A DNA stretch of 7,449 bases from CAYHMW01 sp964357925 (GCA_964357925.1 CAYHMW010000031.1:1-7449); one strand, 5' to 3'. Shown: positions 1 through 6,192, counted from the first letter of the stretch. Notes: a model not told the origin generated them from the sequence alone. Made by a program: numbers and translations.

Positions 1-2
1 AA

Positions 3-242
3 AAGAGATTAAAACATCTGCCACGCAAAGCTAGTCAAGTAGAAAACTTTGAACTCAAGCTAGAAGTATTCAAGCTCTATCGTAAAGGATACTTACCAGG
101 GCAGATAGAAGTTGAACTTAACAAGCGGTATGAAAATGATAAAGGAATTTACGATACTTTGTATCGAGAAAATATCTACCACTGGATTTCTGATTTAAAG
201 AAACTACTCAAGCGACAACCTCTTAAATCTGGCAAGAGATAA
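3..242 (+). CDS. C-terminal fragment of a helix-turn-helix-like protein (5' end outside window)
   Basis: An open frame enters from the left edge and runs 79 codons to a TAA at 240-242; the other two forward frames are stopped within the first 35 bases. The peptide is helical and basic. A stretch beginning VFKLYRKGYLPGQIEVEL and continuing through ENIYHWISDLKKLLKR has the spacing of a homeodomain-like or transposase-type helix-turn-helix: a short helix, a G-Y-L-P turn, a second helix, then a later helix carrying a Trp. It ends in a KSGKR tail. It lies upstream of, and in the same direction as, the replication genes, with an 87-bp gap before the next start. A DNA-binding role in the element is inference; the family is not recognised and the N-terminal part is missing, so no specific function is assigned. 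Confidence 0.55.
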   Translation, partial: KRLKHLPRKASQVENFELKLEVFKLYRKGYLPGQIEVELNKRYENDKGIYDTLYRENIYHWISDLKKLLKRQPLKSGKR

Positions 243-329
243 TCTCCGTCCAAACTACCCTAATTTAGCCGTAATGGTTTCAGGTTCAATCCGTAGTAAC
301 TTGTAGCTAATAAGCATTTCTATTTAGCT

Positions 330-581
330 ATGAATGAAAATACGAATCGATATTTTACTTCTCCTGATTTATACCTCTGTGCCTTCATCCTGGCGACTGA
401 AAAAGCAAAACTTCTAAACATTGAAGGAGATAAGAAAAAACAAGCTCTCTTCATCTTCTCTGATCCTGAAGTTTGTGAACAACTCAAGAACGATTACTTC
501 TCTCATCAAGCCCTAGTTGACCCATTTCAAATGTCGATTGCATTGCGAGAAATCAAATCTCGCCTGTATTCAGCGAGGTAA
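330..581 (+). CDS. Small DUF5659-like protein
   Basis: An 83-residue protein. The pattern of an N-terminal F-T-S-P-D-L-Y-L-x-A-F, a middle K-K-K-x-A-L-F-I-F-S-D segment, and an A-L-V-D-P-F near the C-terminus followed by a short helix (I-A-L-R-E-I-K-S-R-L-Y-S) recalls the DUF5659 family of small uncharacterised proteins, which I associate with candidate-phyla genomes and mobile elements; this is from memory of the family pattern, not a search. The ATG at 330 is the only good start in frame because a TAA at 297-299 closes the frame upstream and no ATG, GTG or TTG lies between. There is no clear Shine-Dalgarno sequence in front of it, unlike the genes that follow. It is probably the first gene of a tight run, ending 3 bp before the next start. 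Function unknown. Confidence 0.7.
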   Translation: MNENTNRYFTSPDLYLCAFILATEKAKLLNIEGDKKKQALFIFSDPEVCEQLKNDYFSHQALVDPFQMSIALREIKSRLYSAR

Positions 582-584
582 AAA

Positions 585-851
585 ATGATTATTCCAATTG
601 AAAAAGCCAGGCAAATACTAGGTGAAGAGAGCAAGAGCTATAACGACCAAGAAATTGAAGAGGCTCTAAATGTCCTCACAGTTTTAGCTGATCTTGCAAT
701 TGATGACTTTATCGCAAAACGCAATGTCAGAAAGGAGGTTTCAGATGAATCAGAAGCAGAAAGAATTTCGAAAATCCTTAACTCAAGCCTTGTCCAGGTT
801 AGAAAGAGAAGAAAGAAGCAGAAGAATAAAAATGGGATTAAAGCGGTCTAA
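585..851 (+). CDS. Small hypothetical helical protein
   Basis: An 88-residue protein with a GAGG ribosome binding site at 575-578, six bases before the ATG, and only 3 bp after the previous stop. The sequence is largely helical: an acidic middle (DQEIEEALNVLTVLADLAIDD) is followed by a strongly basic C-terminus (VRKRRKKQKNKNG). I see no enzyme motif. The middle resembles a short helical hairpin and the tail could bind nucleic acid, but this is inference. The last third of the gene overlaps a second ORF in the +1 frame (745-873), and part of the basic tail may reflect constraint from that overlapping frame. The gene is part of the compact operon leading to the primase. Family not recognised. 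Confidence 0.65.
   Translation: MIIPIEKARQILGEESKSYNDQEIEEALNVLTVLADLAIDDFIAKRNVRKEVSDESEAERISKILNSSLVQVRKRRKKQKNKNGIKAV
733..738 (+). promoter_or_regulatory. Strong internal Shine-Dalgarno AGGAGG
   Basis: The hexamer AGGAGG lies inside the 585-851 coding region, six bases before an ATG at 745 that opens a different frame. It is one of the two best ribosome binding sites in the window (the other is at 1057-1065), and the main reason to believe in the nested ORF. Confidence 0.65.
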
Positions 852-873
852 GGAGCAAAAGAAAACATTATGA
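745..873 (+). CDS. Nested 42-residue basic small protein, out of frame with its upstream neighbour
   Basis: This short ORF overlaps the last 107 bases of the 585-851 gene in the +1 frame. Support comes from three features seen in the sequence: an optimal AGGAGG six bases upstream of the ATG, an uninterrupted 42-codon frame, and a TGA at 871-873 that overlaps the next gene's ATG (870-872) in a classic ATGA coupling. The peptide is very rich in Lys, Arg, Glu and Gln. Its core, LEREERSRRIKMGLKRSKEQ, has the E-R-E-x-x-S-x-R-x-K-x-G-L pattern of the long DNA-contacting helix that ends the catalytic domain of serine resolvases, though such patterns also arise in unrelated basic helices. A small DNA-binding or recombinase-modulating peptide is a guess. 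If translated, its stop would hand ribosomes directly to the 870 gene. Confidence 0.55.
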   Translation: MNQKQKEFRKSLTQALSRLEREERSRRIKMGLKRSKEQKKTL

Positions 874-1070
874 GTAAAAAAATTATTTCTAAGAAATATC
901 AGATTGAATTGACTAAGGAGCAAACCTGGATGGCAAAAGAAGCCCTGGAGCTATTGTTTCAAAGTGATGAATATCAAAAAACCTGCTGGAGATGCCGCAG
1001 GCAAGCCTTGAAGTTGTTTAAAGACATTTCAAAAATAGTGAATCGTGCAAAGCGAGAGGAGGTGAATTAA
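870..1070 (+). CDS. Small basic hypothetical protein with one CxxC
   Basis: A 66-residue protein beginning MSKKIISKKYQIELTKEQ. Its ATG overlaps the TGA of the nested ORF (ATGA at 870-873), so translation is probably coupled; an AAGGAG at 850-855 lies rather far upstream (14 bases) and may contribute. The middle has a predicted helix (WMAKEALELLFQSDEY) followed by T-C-W-R-C-R-R, a single CxxC knuckle that is too little for a full zinc site in one chain, then a helical basic C-terminus. The gene ends 3 bp before the next start. Its small size, charge and position among replication genes suggest a DNA- or RNA-binding accessory, but I do not recognise a family. Confidence 0.65.
   Translation: MSKKIISKKYQIELTKEQTWMAKEALELLFQSDEYQKTCWRCRRQALKLFKDISKIVNRAKREEVN
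1057..1065 (+). promoter_or_regulatory. Extended Shine-Dalgarno AGGAGGTGA
   Basis: Nine bases match the full anti-Shine-Dalgarno complement at the 3' end of 16S rRNA. The site lies in the end of the upstream gene and is 11 bases from the ATG at 1074 when measured from the last G of AGGAGG. It predicts high translation of the 1074-1481 product, which fits a protein needed in stoichiometric amounts such as a single-strand DNA binder. Confidence 0.7.
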
Positions 1071-1073
1071 GCA

Positions 1074-1481
1074 ATGGCAAAAATAAAATTTAAAGAACGA
1101 ATCGTGCCAGACGAAGGAAGACATCTTGTGACTCTGAAAGGAGTTAAAGAGATTGAGAACAGATTCTATAACCCGACTGAACATGGTGAGGGTTATAAAA
1201 CTCAGTTCGAGTGGACTTTTGAATATGACGATAAGCAAGGGATGGAAATTCGCTGTTTTTCCACACTTTCACCCACTCTATATCAAGGAAAGAAAAACAA
1301 GATGTTGGAGATAGAAGAAGCGTTACTTGGAAAATATCTATCTGCTGAAGAAATGAAAGAGATAGATGATACCGATGCTCTAATTGGTATGAAGTGCTAC
1401 ATCACAGTTGTCCATAAACCAACTGAAGATGGCCAAATAGGAGCAAAGGTCGTTCTGTTCGAATCAGTAACCAAGAAATAA
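1074..1481 (+). CDS. Possible OB-fold single-strand DNA-binding accessory (DUF669-like pattern)
   Basis: A 135-residue protein directly upstream of the primase. The order of strands and the landmarks resemble phage replication accessory proteins of the DUF669 type: an opening strand with H-L-V-T-L-K-G-V-K-E-I, then G-Y-K-T-Q-F-E-W-T-F-E-Y ending in a charged turn, an F-S-T-L-S-P-T-L region, a helix (KNKMLEIEEALLGKYL) and a late strand pair around L-I-G-M-K-C-Y-I-T-V-V-H-K. The last pattern, 'domain limit, then a strand with the modifier K and a G-x-x-G-A-K', is typical of these proteins. They are thought to coat single-stranded DNA or assist recombination. Assignment rests on fold-like pattern and neighbourhood, not on catalytic residues; it could be another small OB or beta-barrel protein. 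Very strong ribosome binding site. Confidence 0.5.
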   Translation: MAKIKFKERIVPDEGRHLVTLKGVKEIENRFYNPTEHGEGYKTQFEWTFEYDDKQGMEIRCFSTLSPTLYQGKKNKMLEIEEALLGKYLSAEEMKEIDDTDALIGMKCYITVVHKPTEDGQIGAKVVLFESVTKK

Positions 1482-1496
1482 TTTAACGCTGATGTT

Positions 1497-1525
1497 CTGG
1501 ATACATAATCGAAATATGTGTCCAG
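1497..1525 (+). promoter_or_regulatory. Hairpin or dyad operator upstream of the primase gene
   Basis: CTGGATACATA (1497-1507) pairs with TATGTGTCCAG (1515-1525) as an 11-bp stem with a single G-U wobble and a 7-base loop ATCGAAA. It ends 4 bases before the primase ribosome binding site (GAGGG, 1530-1534) and 16 bases before the ATG. No T-tract follows, so it is not an intrinsic terminator. It could be a dimeric-protein operator at the DNA level, or an RNA stem that controls primase translation; the two cannot be told apart here. Confidence 0.5.
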
Positions 1526-1541
1526 CGATGAGGGTTAAACT

Positions 1542-4361
1542 ATGGACAATTCAAATAATAGTACAAATGAAAAATTATCACAAGCTCTTTACTGCGCTGA
1601 AAAGCTAGGCTGGAGCATAATTCCCGTTGGTATAAATAAAAAGCCACTCTTTGAATGGAAGAAATACCAGAATGAAAGAGCTTCATCTGACCAAATAGTT
1701 GAGTGGTTTGAGAAATATCCCAATGCAAATATTGCTGTTGTTACGGGCAGAATATCAAACCTCACCATAATTGATATTGACCCACGACATGATGGAACAG
1801 ATGAAGCCTTCAAGGATATTCAAACTATAAAATCAAAGACTGGAGGTGGTGGTTGGCATCTCTATTTCGAGTATGAGGAAGGCACTCAAAATCATTCTGG
1901 AATTAAACCTGGTATTGATGTAAGAAGCGAGGGTGGATTTGCAGTTCTACCACCTTCAGACCATGAGTCTGGTAATAATTATGAATGGCTTGTAGCTCCT
2001 GACCAAAATGTCCTAGCTCCGCTTCCAGAGTTTGTAAATGATTGGATTGGTGAATCAAAATCCAAGAATAGTTCAGAACAAAGTAATTGGAATAATGAGG
2101 TTCTGAACGGGGTTGGAGAAGGTAAAAGAAACGAAAGTGCTGCATCAGTTGCAGGTAAGTTACTAGCACGTTTCCCCATAAAAGAATGGGAGACTGAAGC
2201 GTGGCAGCATTTTAGAAATTGGAATAGCCAAAATAAACCTCCGCTCGCTGAAGACGAGTTACACACAGTATTTAATAGTATTAAGGGAAAAGCACAGGCA
2301 AAGGCTGAGGAGGAAAAGGACAAAAATACTACTTTAACCCTCCAGTTGGTTGAGGAGATTAGAAAAGATCGGATTGTGTTTTTCCATACTCCTCACAAAG
2401 AAGGCTTCGCAGCGATTACAGGAGATGGCAGAGAGATTTTAAAACTTCGTTCAAGGTCATTTAAGCAATACATCGCTCATTATGTTTACCGCCAATTTGA
2501 CAAGATTATATCCTCTGACATGATCTCAAATATTATTCAGGTTCTAGAAGGGAAAGCTATCTTTGACGGAGAAACCCACGAACTGTTTGTCCGTATCGCA
2601 AAACAAAATAACGCTATCTGGTATGACCTGGGTAATGGTTCAGTAGTGCATATCGACAAGGACGGATGGCGGGTTAGTGAAACCCCACCGATTTTATTCA
2701 AGAGATTCCCCCACCAGTTAATACAAGCTGCGCCACAACATGATGGTGATGTAGCTGTCATTTGTGAGTTCGTGAATTTAAAAAGTGAGAGTGATAAATT
2801 ATTGTTCCAAGTATTTGCCATTGCTTCATTTATTCCTGACTTTCCCCATCCTCTGCTTGTGTTATATGGCCCTCAAGGAGCTGGTAAGACAACTCCACTC
2901 CGAGTGCTTAAATCCTTAATTGACCCATCAATCCTTAAAACATTATCTGCCCCTGATAGTGCCAGGGAATTTGTGCAAACAGCATCACATCATTTCTTTT
3001 TCTTTCTGGATAACTTATCAAGTCTTCCTGACTGGTTATCAGACTCATTAGCCAGAGCATCAACTGGTGATGGGTTTTCAAAGCGTGAGTTATTTTCAGA
3101 CGATGAAGATATTATCTATTCGTTCCAGCGCACTATTGGTCTGAATGGTATCAACTTAGTCATCGAAAAGGCGGATTTGCTGGATCGCTCTATCTTGCTT
3201 GTATTAGAGAGGATTTCAAAACGCTCAAGGCGTGAAGAACAGGAGTTCTGGGAAGCATTTGAAGGTATCAAACCAAAGCTACTTGGGGCAATATTTACTG
3301 CTGTGTCCAAAGCAATAAACTATTATCCCGATATTTCATTATCTTCATACCCACGCATGGCTGATTTTGCTAGATGGGGTTGTGCAATTACGAGAGCATT
3401 GGGATACCAAGACCAGGACTTTCTGGATGCGTATTATGCCAACATCAATACCCAAAGCGAAGCAGCTATAGATGCTAGCCCCGTTGGAATGACTATCACT
3501 TCATTCATGAGGGACAGAGATAACTGGGTTGGCACTGCATCTGAATTGCTTGAGAGGTTAGATGAAGAAGCAAAGAAGCTCAAAATCGATACCAAGCTAA
3601 GACACTGGCCGAAAGAGCCTTCCTGGCTTGTAAGAAGAATCAACTTGATACATCCCAATCTGGTTGAACAGGGAATAAAAATAATCAACGATACTGATTC
3701 TCGCCCAAAACAACTCATTATCCAAAAGATAGAGGAAAATGCCGACAATGGCGACATTGAGACAAAGAGCACGGAAATTGAGGCTGACACCAACTTGTCG
3801 CCAGAAACACCAAGCAGTTCAGTTGATGACAAGAATGGTGAAAGCCAAATGAGCTTGGAAGAACAGTCTTTGTCGCCATCGACACCATCGTCACCAAATT
3901 CCCCAAGTATAAGCAATCAGGATTTTAAGACTTGGTCAAACCATTATCTATTGTGGCAGTATGACAAAACGGTCAAGCTTGGAGAGAAGCTATCATCGAG
4001 TAACCCAAACTCCGATGGTGAAATTAAAGAGTATGAACAAACACTCCATTTAATAGAAAGTATTGAGGACGAGGGCAGAAATAGGAAAATAGCTCCATTT
4101 GTTTCCGATCAGGATTTTGAGGATAGGGTTATTAGAATCCTGGCTGAATTAACATTAGCTCAAGGCTTTGTGCCTAGTAGTAAAGTGGCAGAGCAAATCG
4201 AGTATCCCAATGAGAAAATGAGGCAGATATTAGAAAAGATGCACACAGAACAAAAGATTCTTAGATACAATGGAGACGATGACTCATGGGCAGTAAGTGT
4301 TGCTACTCGAGAACAATTAGGAATAACCAAAAAACCTATTGAATCAGAGGTTAAAAAGTGA
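1542..4361 (+). CDS. Primase-polymerase fused to P-loop ATPase/helicase-like domain (element replication protein)
   Basis: A 939-residue replication protein. Residues about 8-170 are a bifunctional primase/polymerase (Prim-Pol) domain: the metal-binding pair is I-D78-I-D80-P, the GGGGWH106LYF motif supplies the conserved His, and G-I-D126-V-R with S-E-G-G-F-A-V-L-P-P-S closes the active site. A helical segment near 195-250 looks like a PriCT-type linker. From about 275 a P-loop domain follows, with Walker A GPQGAGKTT at 443-451, a hydrophobic Walker B strand ending in D490-N, and a later L-N-G-I-N plus D-L-L-D-R-S-I motif. Residues about 745-795 are a Ser/Pro/Thr-rich, acidic linker, and 858-930 look like a winged helix. 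The GAGGG at 1530-1534 sets the start. It should make primers and unwind DNA for replication of the excised element. All key catalytic residues I can check are present. The exact ATPase subfamily is uncertain. Confidence 0.9.
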   Translation: MDNSNNSTNEKLSQALYCAEKLGWSIIPVGINKKPLFEWKKYQNERASSDQIVEWFEKYPNANIAVVTGRISNLTIIDIDPRHDGTDEAFKDIQTIKSKTGGGGWHLYFEYEEGTQNHSGIKPGIDVRSEGGFAVLPPSDHESGNNYEWLVAPDQNVLAPLPEFVNDWIGESKSKNSSEQSNWNNEVLNGVGEGKRNESAASVAGKLLARFPIKEWETEAWQHFRNWNSQNKPPLAEDELHTVFNSIKGKAQAKAEEEKDKNTTLTLQLVEEIRKDRIVFFHTPHKEGFAAITGDGREILKLRSRSFKQYIAHYVYRQFDKIISSDMISNIIQVLEGKAIFDGETHELFVRIAKQNNAIWYDLGNGSVVHIDKDGWRVSETPPILFKRFPHQLIQAAPQHDGDVAVICEFVNLKSESDKLLFQVFAIASFIPDFPHPLLVLYGPQGAGKTTPLRVLKSLIDPSILKTLSAPDSAREFVQTASHHFFFFLDNLSSLPDWLSDSLARASTGDGFSKRELFSDDEDIIYSFQRTIGLNGINLVIEKADLLDRSILLVLERISKRSRREEQEFWEAFEGIKPKLLGAIFTAVSKAINYYPDISLSSYPRMADFARWGCAITRALGYQDQDFLDAYYANINTQSEAAIDASPVGMTITSFMRDRDNWVGTASELLERLDEEAKKLKIDTKLRHWPKEPSWLVRRINLIHPNLVEQGIKIINDTDSRPKQLIIQKIEENADNGDIETKSTEIEADTNLSPETPSSSVDDKNGESQMSLEEQSLSPSTPSSPNSPSISNQDFKTWSNHYLLWQYDKTVKLGEKLSSSNPNSDGEIKEYEQTLHLIESIEDEGRNRKIAPFVSDQDFEDRVIRILAELTLAQGFVPSSKVAEQIEYPNEKMRQILEKMHTEQKILRYNGDDDSWAVSVATREQLGITKKPIESEVKK

Positions 4362-4373
4362 AATAATGGAGAC

Positions 4374-4456
4374 GTAGTCACATATCCCACTTGCGGTTTT
4401 TTAATGGCCGTCTTGGACATATCCGCAAGGGTGTGACTACAACCAGGGCGGCCATT
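4374..4456 (+). promoter_or_regulatory. Two mutually exclusive stems in the recombinase leader (possible RNA switch)
   Basis: Stem A pairs 4374-4382 with 4432-4440 (9 bp, GTAGTCACA/TGTGACTAC) and 4390-4396 with 4423-4429 (7 bp, CTTGCGG/CCGCAAG). Stem B pairs 4403-4416 with 4443-4456: 14 continuous pairs, 12 Watson-Crick and 2 G-U. The 5' arm of B sits in the loop of A, but only 2 bases separate A's 3' arm from B's 3' arm, so both cannot form fully at once. B would bury the G-rich bases 4446-4451 that lie just before the recombinase start; A would leave them free. No U-tract follows either stem. A translational switch is inference; the base pairing is seen directly. Confidence 0.6.
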
Positions 4457-4461
4457 TGAGT

Positions 4462-6066
4462 ATGAAAAAAGCAGTCATTTATTTACGAACCAGCAGTGAT
4501 AGGCAGATTGATAATACGAGCTTGGACACCCAAGAAAGCTTGTCTCGTGGTTATTGCCAAAGAGAAAGCTTGGAGATTATAGATGTTAAGCGATGTGAGG
4601 CTGTATCAGCAAAAGAAACCAATGTAAAAAGAATTGCAGAGCTTTTGGAATATGCAAAGGAAAATAAGGGCAAGTTTGAGATATTGGTTGTTTGGAAGTT
4701 AGATAGATTCGCAAGAGATACCGAACAGCATTTGTGGCTGAGAAGCGAGCTATTAAAGCTTGGTATAGTTCTTCGTTCTGCTACGGAAAAGATTGATGAA
4801 AGCCCTCAAGGAAGATTCCTAGAAACTATTCTTGCTGCGGTTGCACAACTAGATAATGATGTTCGTAAAGAGAGGGTCAAGATAGCCCTCTGGAGGCGTG
4901 TAGAGGAAGGAAATTATCCCTGGACTCCACCAACTGGATACTATCGTCCTCCAGCTTCCAGCACTGGTTTACCTGTTCCTATATTCGATCCAGCTTGTAA
5001 GGATGGTGCAATTGAGGTCTTCAAGTTGTATAGCACAGGAGTTTACACCCTTAATATGATTTCAAGAATTATGAGCAAAAAGAAGCTCCAAAATCATAAA
5101 GGTAAGACTATCAAATTTCCTAATCAGCTTATAGATAAAATACTAAAAAGTGTCTTTTACATTGGTTATTTAAAACACCAAGACGGCAGGCTAATTAAAG
5201 CTCTACATGAACCCCTCATTGATGTTTCTCTTTGGGAAAAGTGCCAGCAAGTAAGGAATAAACAAAGCCATAACATTATTCACAAACGAAACTTCTATAG
5301 TCCTGATTTTGTATTACGAAGATTTACTGTTTGTGGATTTTGCGATAAACCCTTAACTGGATGTTGGTCACAAGGCAGGACTGAAAAATATCCCTACTAT
5401 TATTGTAAGAATAAGGATTGTGAGAAGTATGGCAAAATGATAGCTAGAGATACCTATACTCCAAAGAAACCAGCTTCAGCAAAGCCAATTGAAGGGTTAC
5501 ATGATGCATTTTACGAATACCTAAAACTGATTAAGCCCAAGGATGAGTGGGTAGAAGCTTTCCATGAAGTATTCATTGTGAGATATGAGGAGAGAAAACA
5601 GGAGCTTCAAGGCGAATACATGCGCAAGATAGATATTATTAAGCAACTTGAGGATGAGTTGGATTGGGTTGTTACTCAAGGTAGGAAGGGTAATCTTTCT
5701 GAAGCAATAGTGAAAAAGCAATCGGCAGAGGTTGAACAGAAGATGACTTTAGCTCAAATGGATTTAAAGGAGACGCACAGCGAGAAGTTAGAAATAGAAA
5801 CTCTGTTAAACCACGCCTATGTTTTTATTCGAACCCCACATTTAGCTTGGTATGACGCCCTTCCAGAAGCCAAGATAAAATATCAGAGGCTAATTTTCCC
5901 AAAGGGCATCATATACCAATTTGATAGCTTGTCGAACCACGAATTAGGGCTTCCATTCAAGCTAATCAATGATGTCGGGCAAAAACTTTCTACGAATGTG
6001 GACGGTATAGGATTCGAACCTATGACCTCGACATTATCAGTGTCGCGCTCTAACCAGCTGAGCTAA
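4462..6066 (+). CDS. Large serine recombinase / site-specific integrase
   Basis: A 534-residue large serine recombinase, counted from the ATG at 4462; a TTG at 4456 in the same frame would add two residues but lies inside stem B, so the ATG is preferred. The catalytic domain has Y-L-R9-T-S11-S (S11 nucleophile) and K-L-D-R82-F-A-R85-D, the usual arginines, then the long helix R-K-E-R-V-K-I-A-L-W. A recombinase domain spans about 155-270. A zinc ribbon has Cys at 291, 294, 315 and 320. A coiled coil runs about 368-455, as expected for integrases that control direction. The last 22 codons (513-534) are the antisense strand of tRNA-Ile, which explains the tail GFEPMTSTLSVSRSNQLS. It should catalyse integration and excision of the element at this tRNA. 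On excision the C-terminus would change. The start lacks a strong ribosome binding site. Confidence 0.92.
   Translation: MKKAVIYLRTSSDRQIDNTSLDTQESLSRGYCQRESLEIIDVKRCEAVSAKETNVKRIAELLEYAKENKGKFEILVVWKLDRFARDTEQHLWLRSELLKLGIVLRSATEKIDESPQGRFLETILAAVAQLDNDVRKERVKIALWRRVEEGNYPWTPPTGYYRPPASSTGLPVPIFDPACKDGAIEVFKLYSTGVYTLNMISRIMSKKKLQNHKGKTIKFPNQLIDKILKSVFYIGYLKHQDGRLIKALHEPLIDVSLWEKCQQVRNKQSHNIIHKRNFYSPDFVLRRFTVCGFCDKPLTGCWSQGRTEKYPYYYCKNKDCEKYGKMIARDTYTPKKPASAKPIEGLHDAFYEYLKLIKPKDEWVEAFHEVFIVRYEERKQELQGEYMRKIDIIKQLEDELDWVVTQGRKGNLSEAIVKKQSAEVEQKMTLAQMDLKETHSEKLEIETLLNHAYVFIRTPHLAWYDALPEAKIKYQRLIFPKGIIYQFDSLSNHELGLPFKLINDVGQKLSTNVDGIGFEPMTSTLSVSRSNQLS
5999..6066. other. Candidate attachment-site junction (element/chromosome boundary) in tRNA-Ile
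   Basis: The recombinase gene ends within the 3' part of the tRNA gene, and the tRNA's 3' end faces the element while its promoter faces host genes. That is the usual geometry for an element inserted at a tRNA 3' end that restores the gene with its own copy. The crossover dinucleotide and the true length of the shared core cannot be fixed from one junction; the opposite junction is outside the window. Coordinates given are the overlap of recombinase frame and tRNA, not a measured core. Confidence 0.5.
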
Positions 6067-6072
6067 CCGTCC
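5999..6072 (-). tRNA. tRNA-Ile (anticodon GAT)
   Basis: Read on the - strand, the 74 bases form a full cloverleaf: acceptor GGACGGT/ACCGTCC (7 bp), D-arm GCTC/GAGC, anticodon stem CGACA/TGTCG around loop CTGATAA (anticodon GAT), 5-base variable loop, T-stem ATAGG/CCTAT with loop TTCGAAT, and discriminator A. The loop and stems are intact despite the element. CCA is not encoded: the genomic bases after the discriminator read C-A-T, so CCA must be added by the nucleotidyltransferase. No terminator is obvious downstream, where the antisense strand of the recombinase begins. Confidence 0.96.
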
Positions 6073-6083
6073 AAAGTTTTCAA

Positions 6084-6112
6084 ATTATACCAGAAAAAAA
6101 GAATATTAAGAA
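6084..6112 (-). promoter_or_regulatory. Extended -10 promoter for tRNA-Ile
   Basis: On the - strand a TGGTATAAT (TGn plus consensus TATAAT; hexamer at 6084-6089) lies 11 bases before the tRNA 5' end, placing the start of transcription within a few bases of the mature end. The hexamer 17 bases further upstream (6107-6112, TTCTTA) is a poor -35, which the extended -10 could compensate for. The promoter sits in the last bases of a decayed Clp fragment. Confidence 0.7.
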
Positions 6113-6192
6113 AGAAATTTTTGCAGATCTTGCGAGTGGATAGTGTCTCCGTTTTTTAATTATCCGCTGATTATTAATTTTGCGATTTAATC
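6106..6192 (-). pseudogene. Decayed C-terminus of a Clp ATPase paralogue
   Basis: Read on the - strand, 29 codons line up without gaps against the last 29 codons of the Clp gene at 6671-6757. The remnant reads D-stop-IAKLIISG-stop-LKNGDTI and then diverges (HSQDLQKFLS), against DEIAKLIISGKLKNGDTI plus SSGNLLSFLQ in the intact gene. Over the first 16 codons I count 42 of 48 identical bases; the two in-frame stops are GAA-to-TAA and AAA-to-TAA. Several differences over the aligned codons are synonymous (GCC/GCA, ATT/ATA, AGT/AGC, ACA/ACT), which suggests both copies were translated before this one decayed. Homology fades upstream of 6192, so only a tail is left. Confidence 0.75.

Noticed and set aside
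246..254. CCGTCCAAA shared with 6067-6075 next to the tRNA, as a second attachment site
   Set aside because: Nine bases at the tRNA 5' end side, not the 3' end where the element sits, and no extended similarity around it. Likely chance.
276..300. GGTTCAATCC as a T-arm of a tRNA
   Set aside because: The flanking 5-base stems do not pair and no cloverleaf can be built on either strand.
1497..1525. Rho-independent terminator before the primase
   Set aside because: The stem is followed by CGATGAGGG and not a T-tract, and the ribosome binding site follows directly.
4347..4365. A-rich run before the primase stop (AAA-AAG-TGA) as a programmed -1 frameshift site with the downstream stem as stimulator
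   Set aside because: The preceding base is T, so the P-site tRNA would mispair after a -1 slip, and the -1 frame stops two codons later. It would not join the primase to the recombinase.
4374..4456. Simultaneous pseudoknot of stems A and B
   Set aside because: The strand linking A's 3' arm to B's 3' arm is only 2 bases and would have to span 16 bp of stem A, so the full pseudoknot is not sterically possible; competing stems are the better reading.
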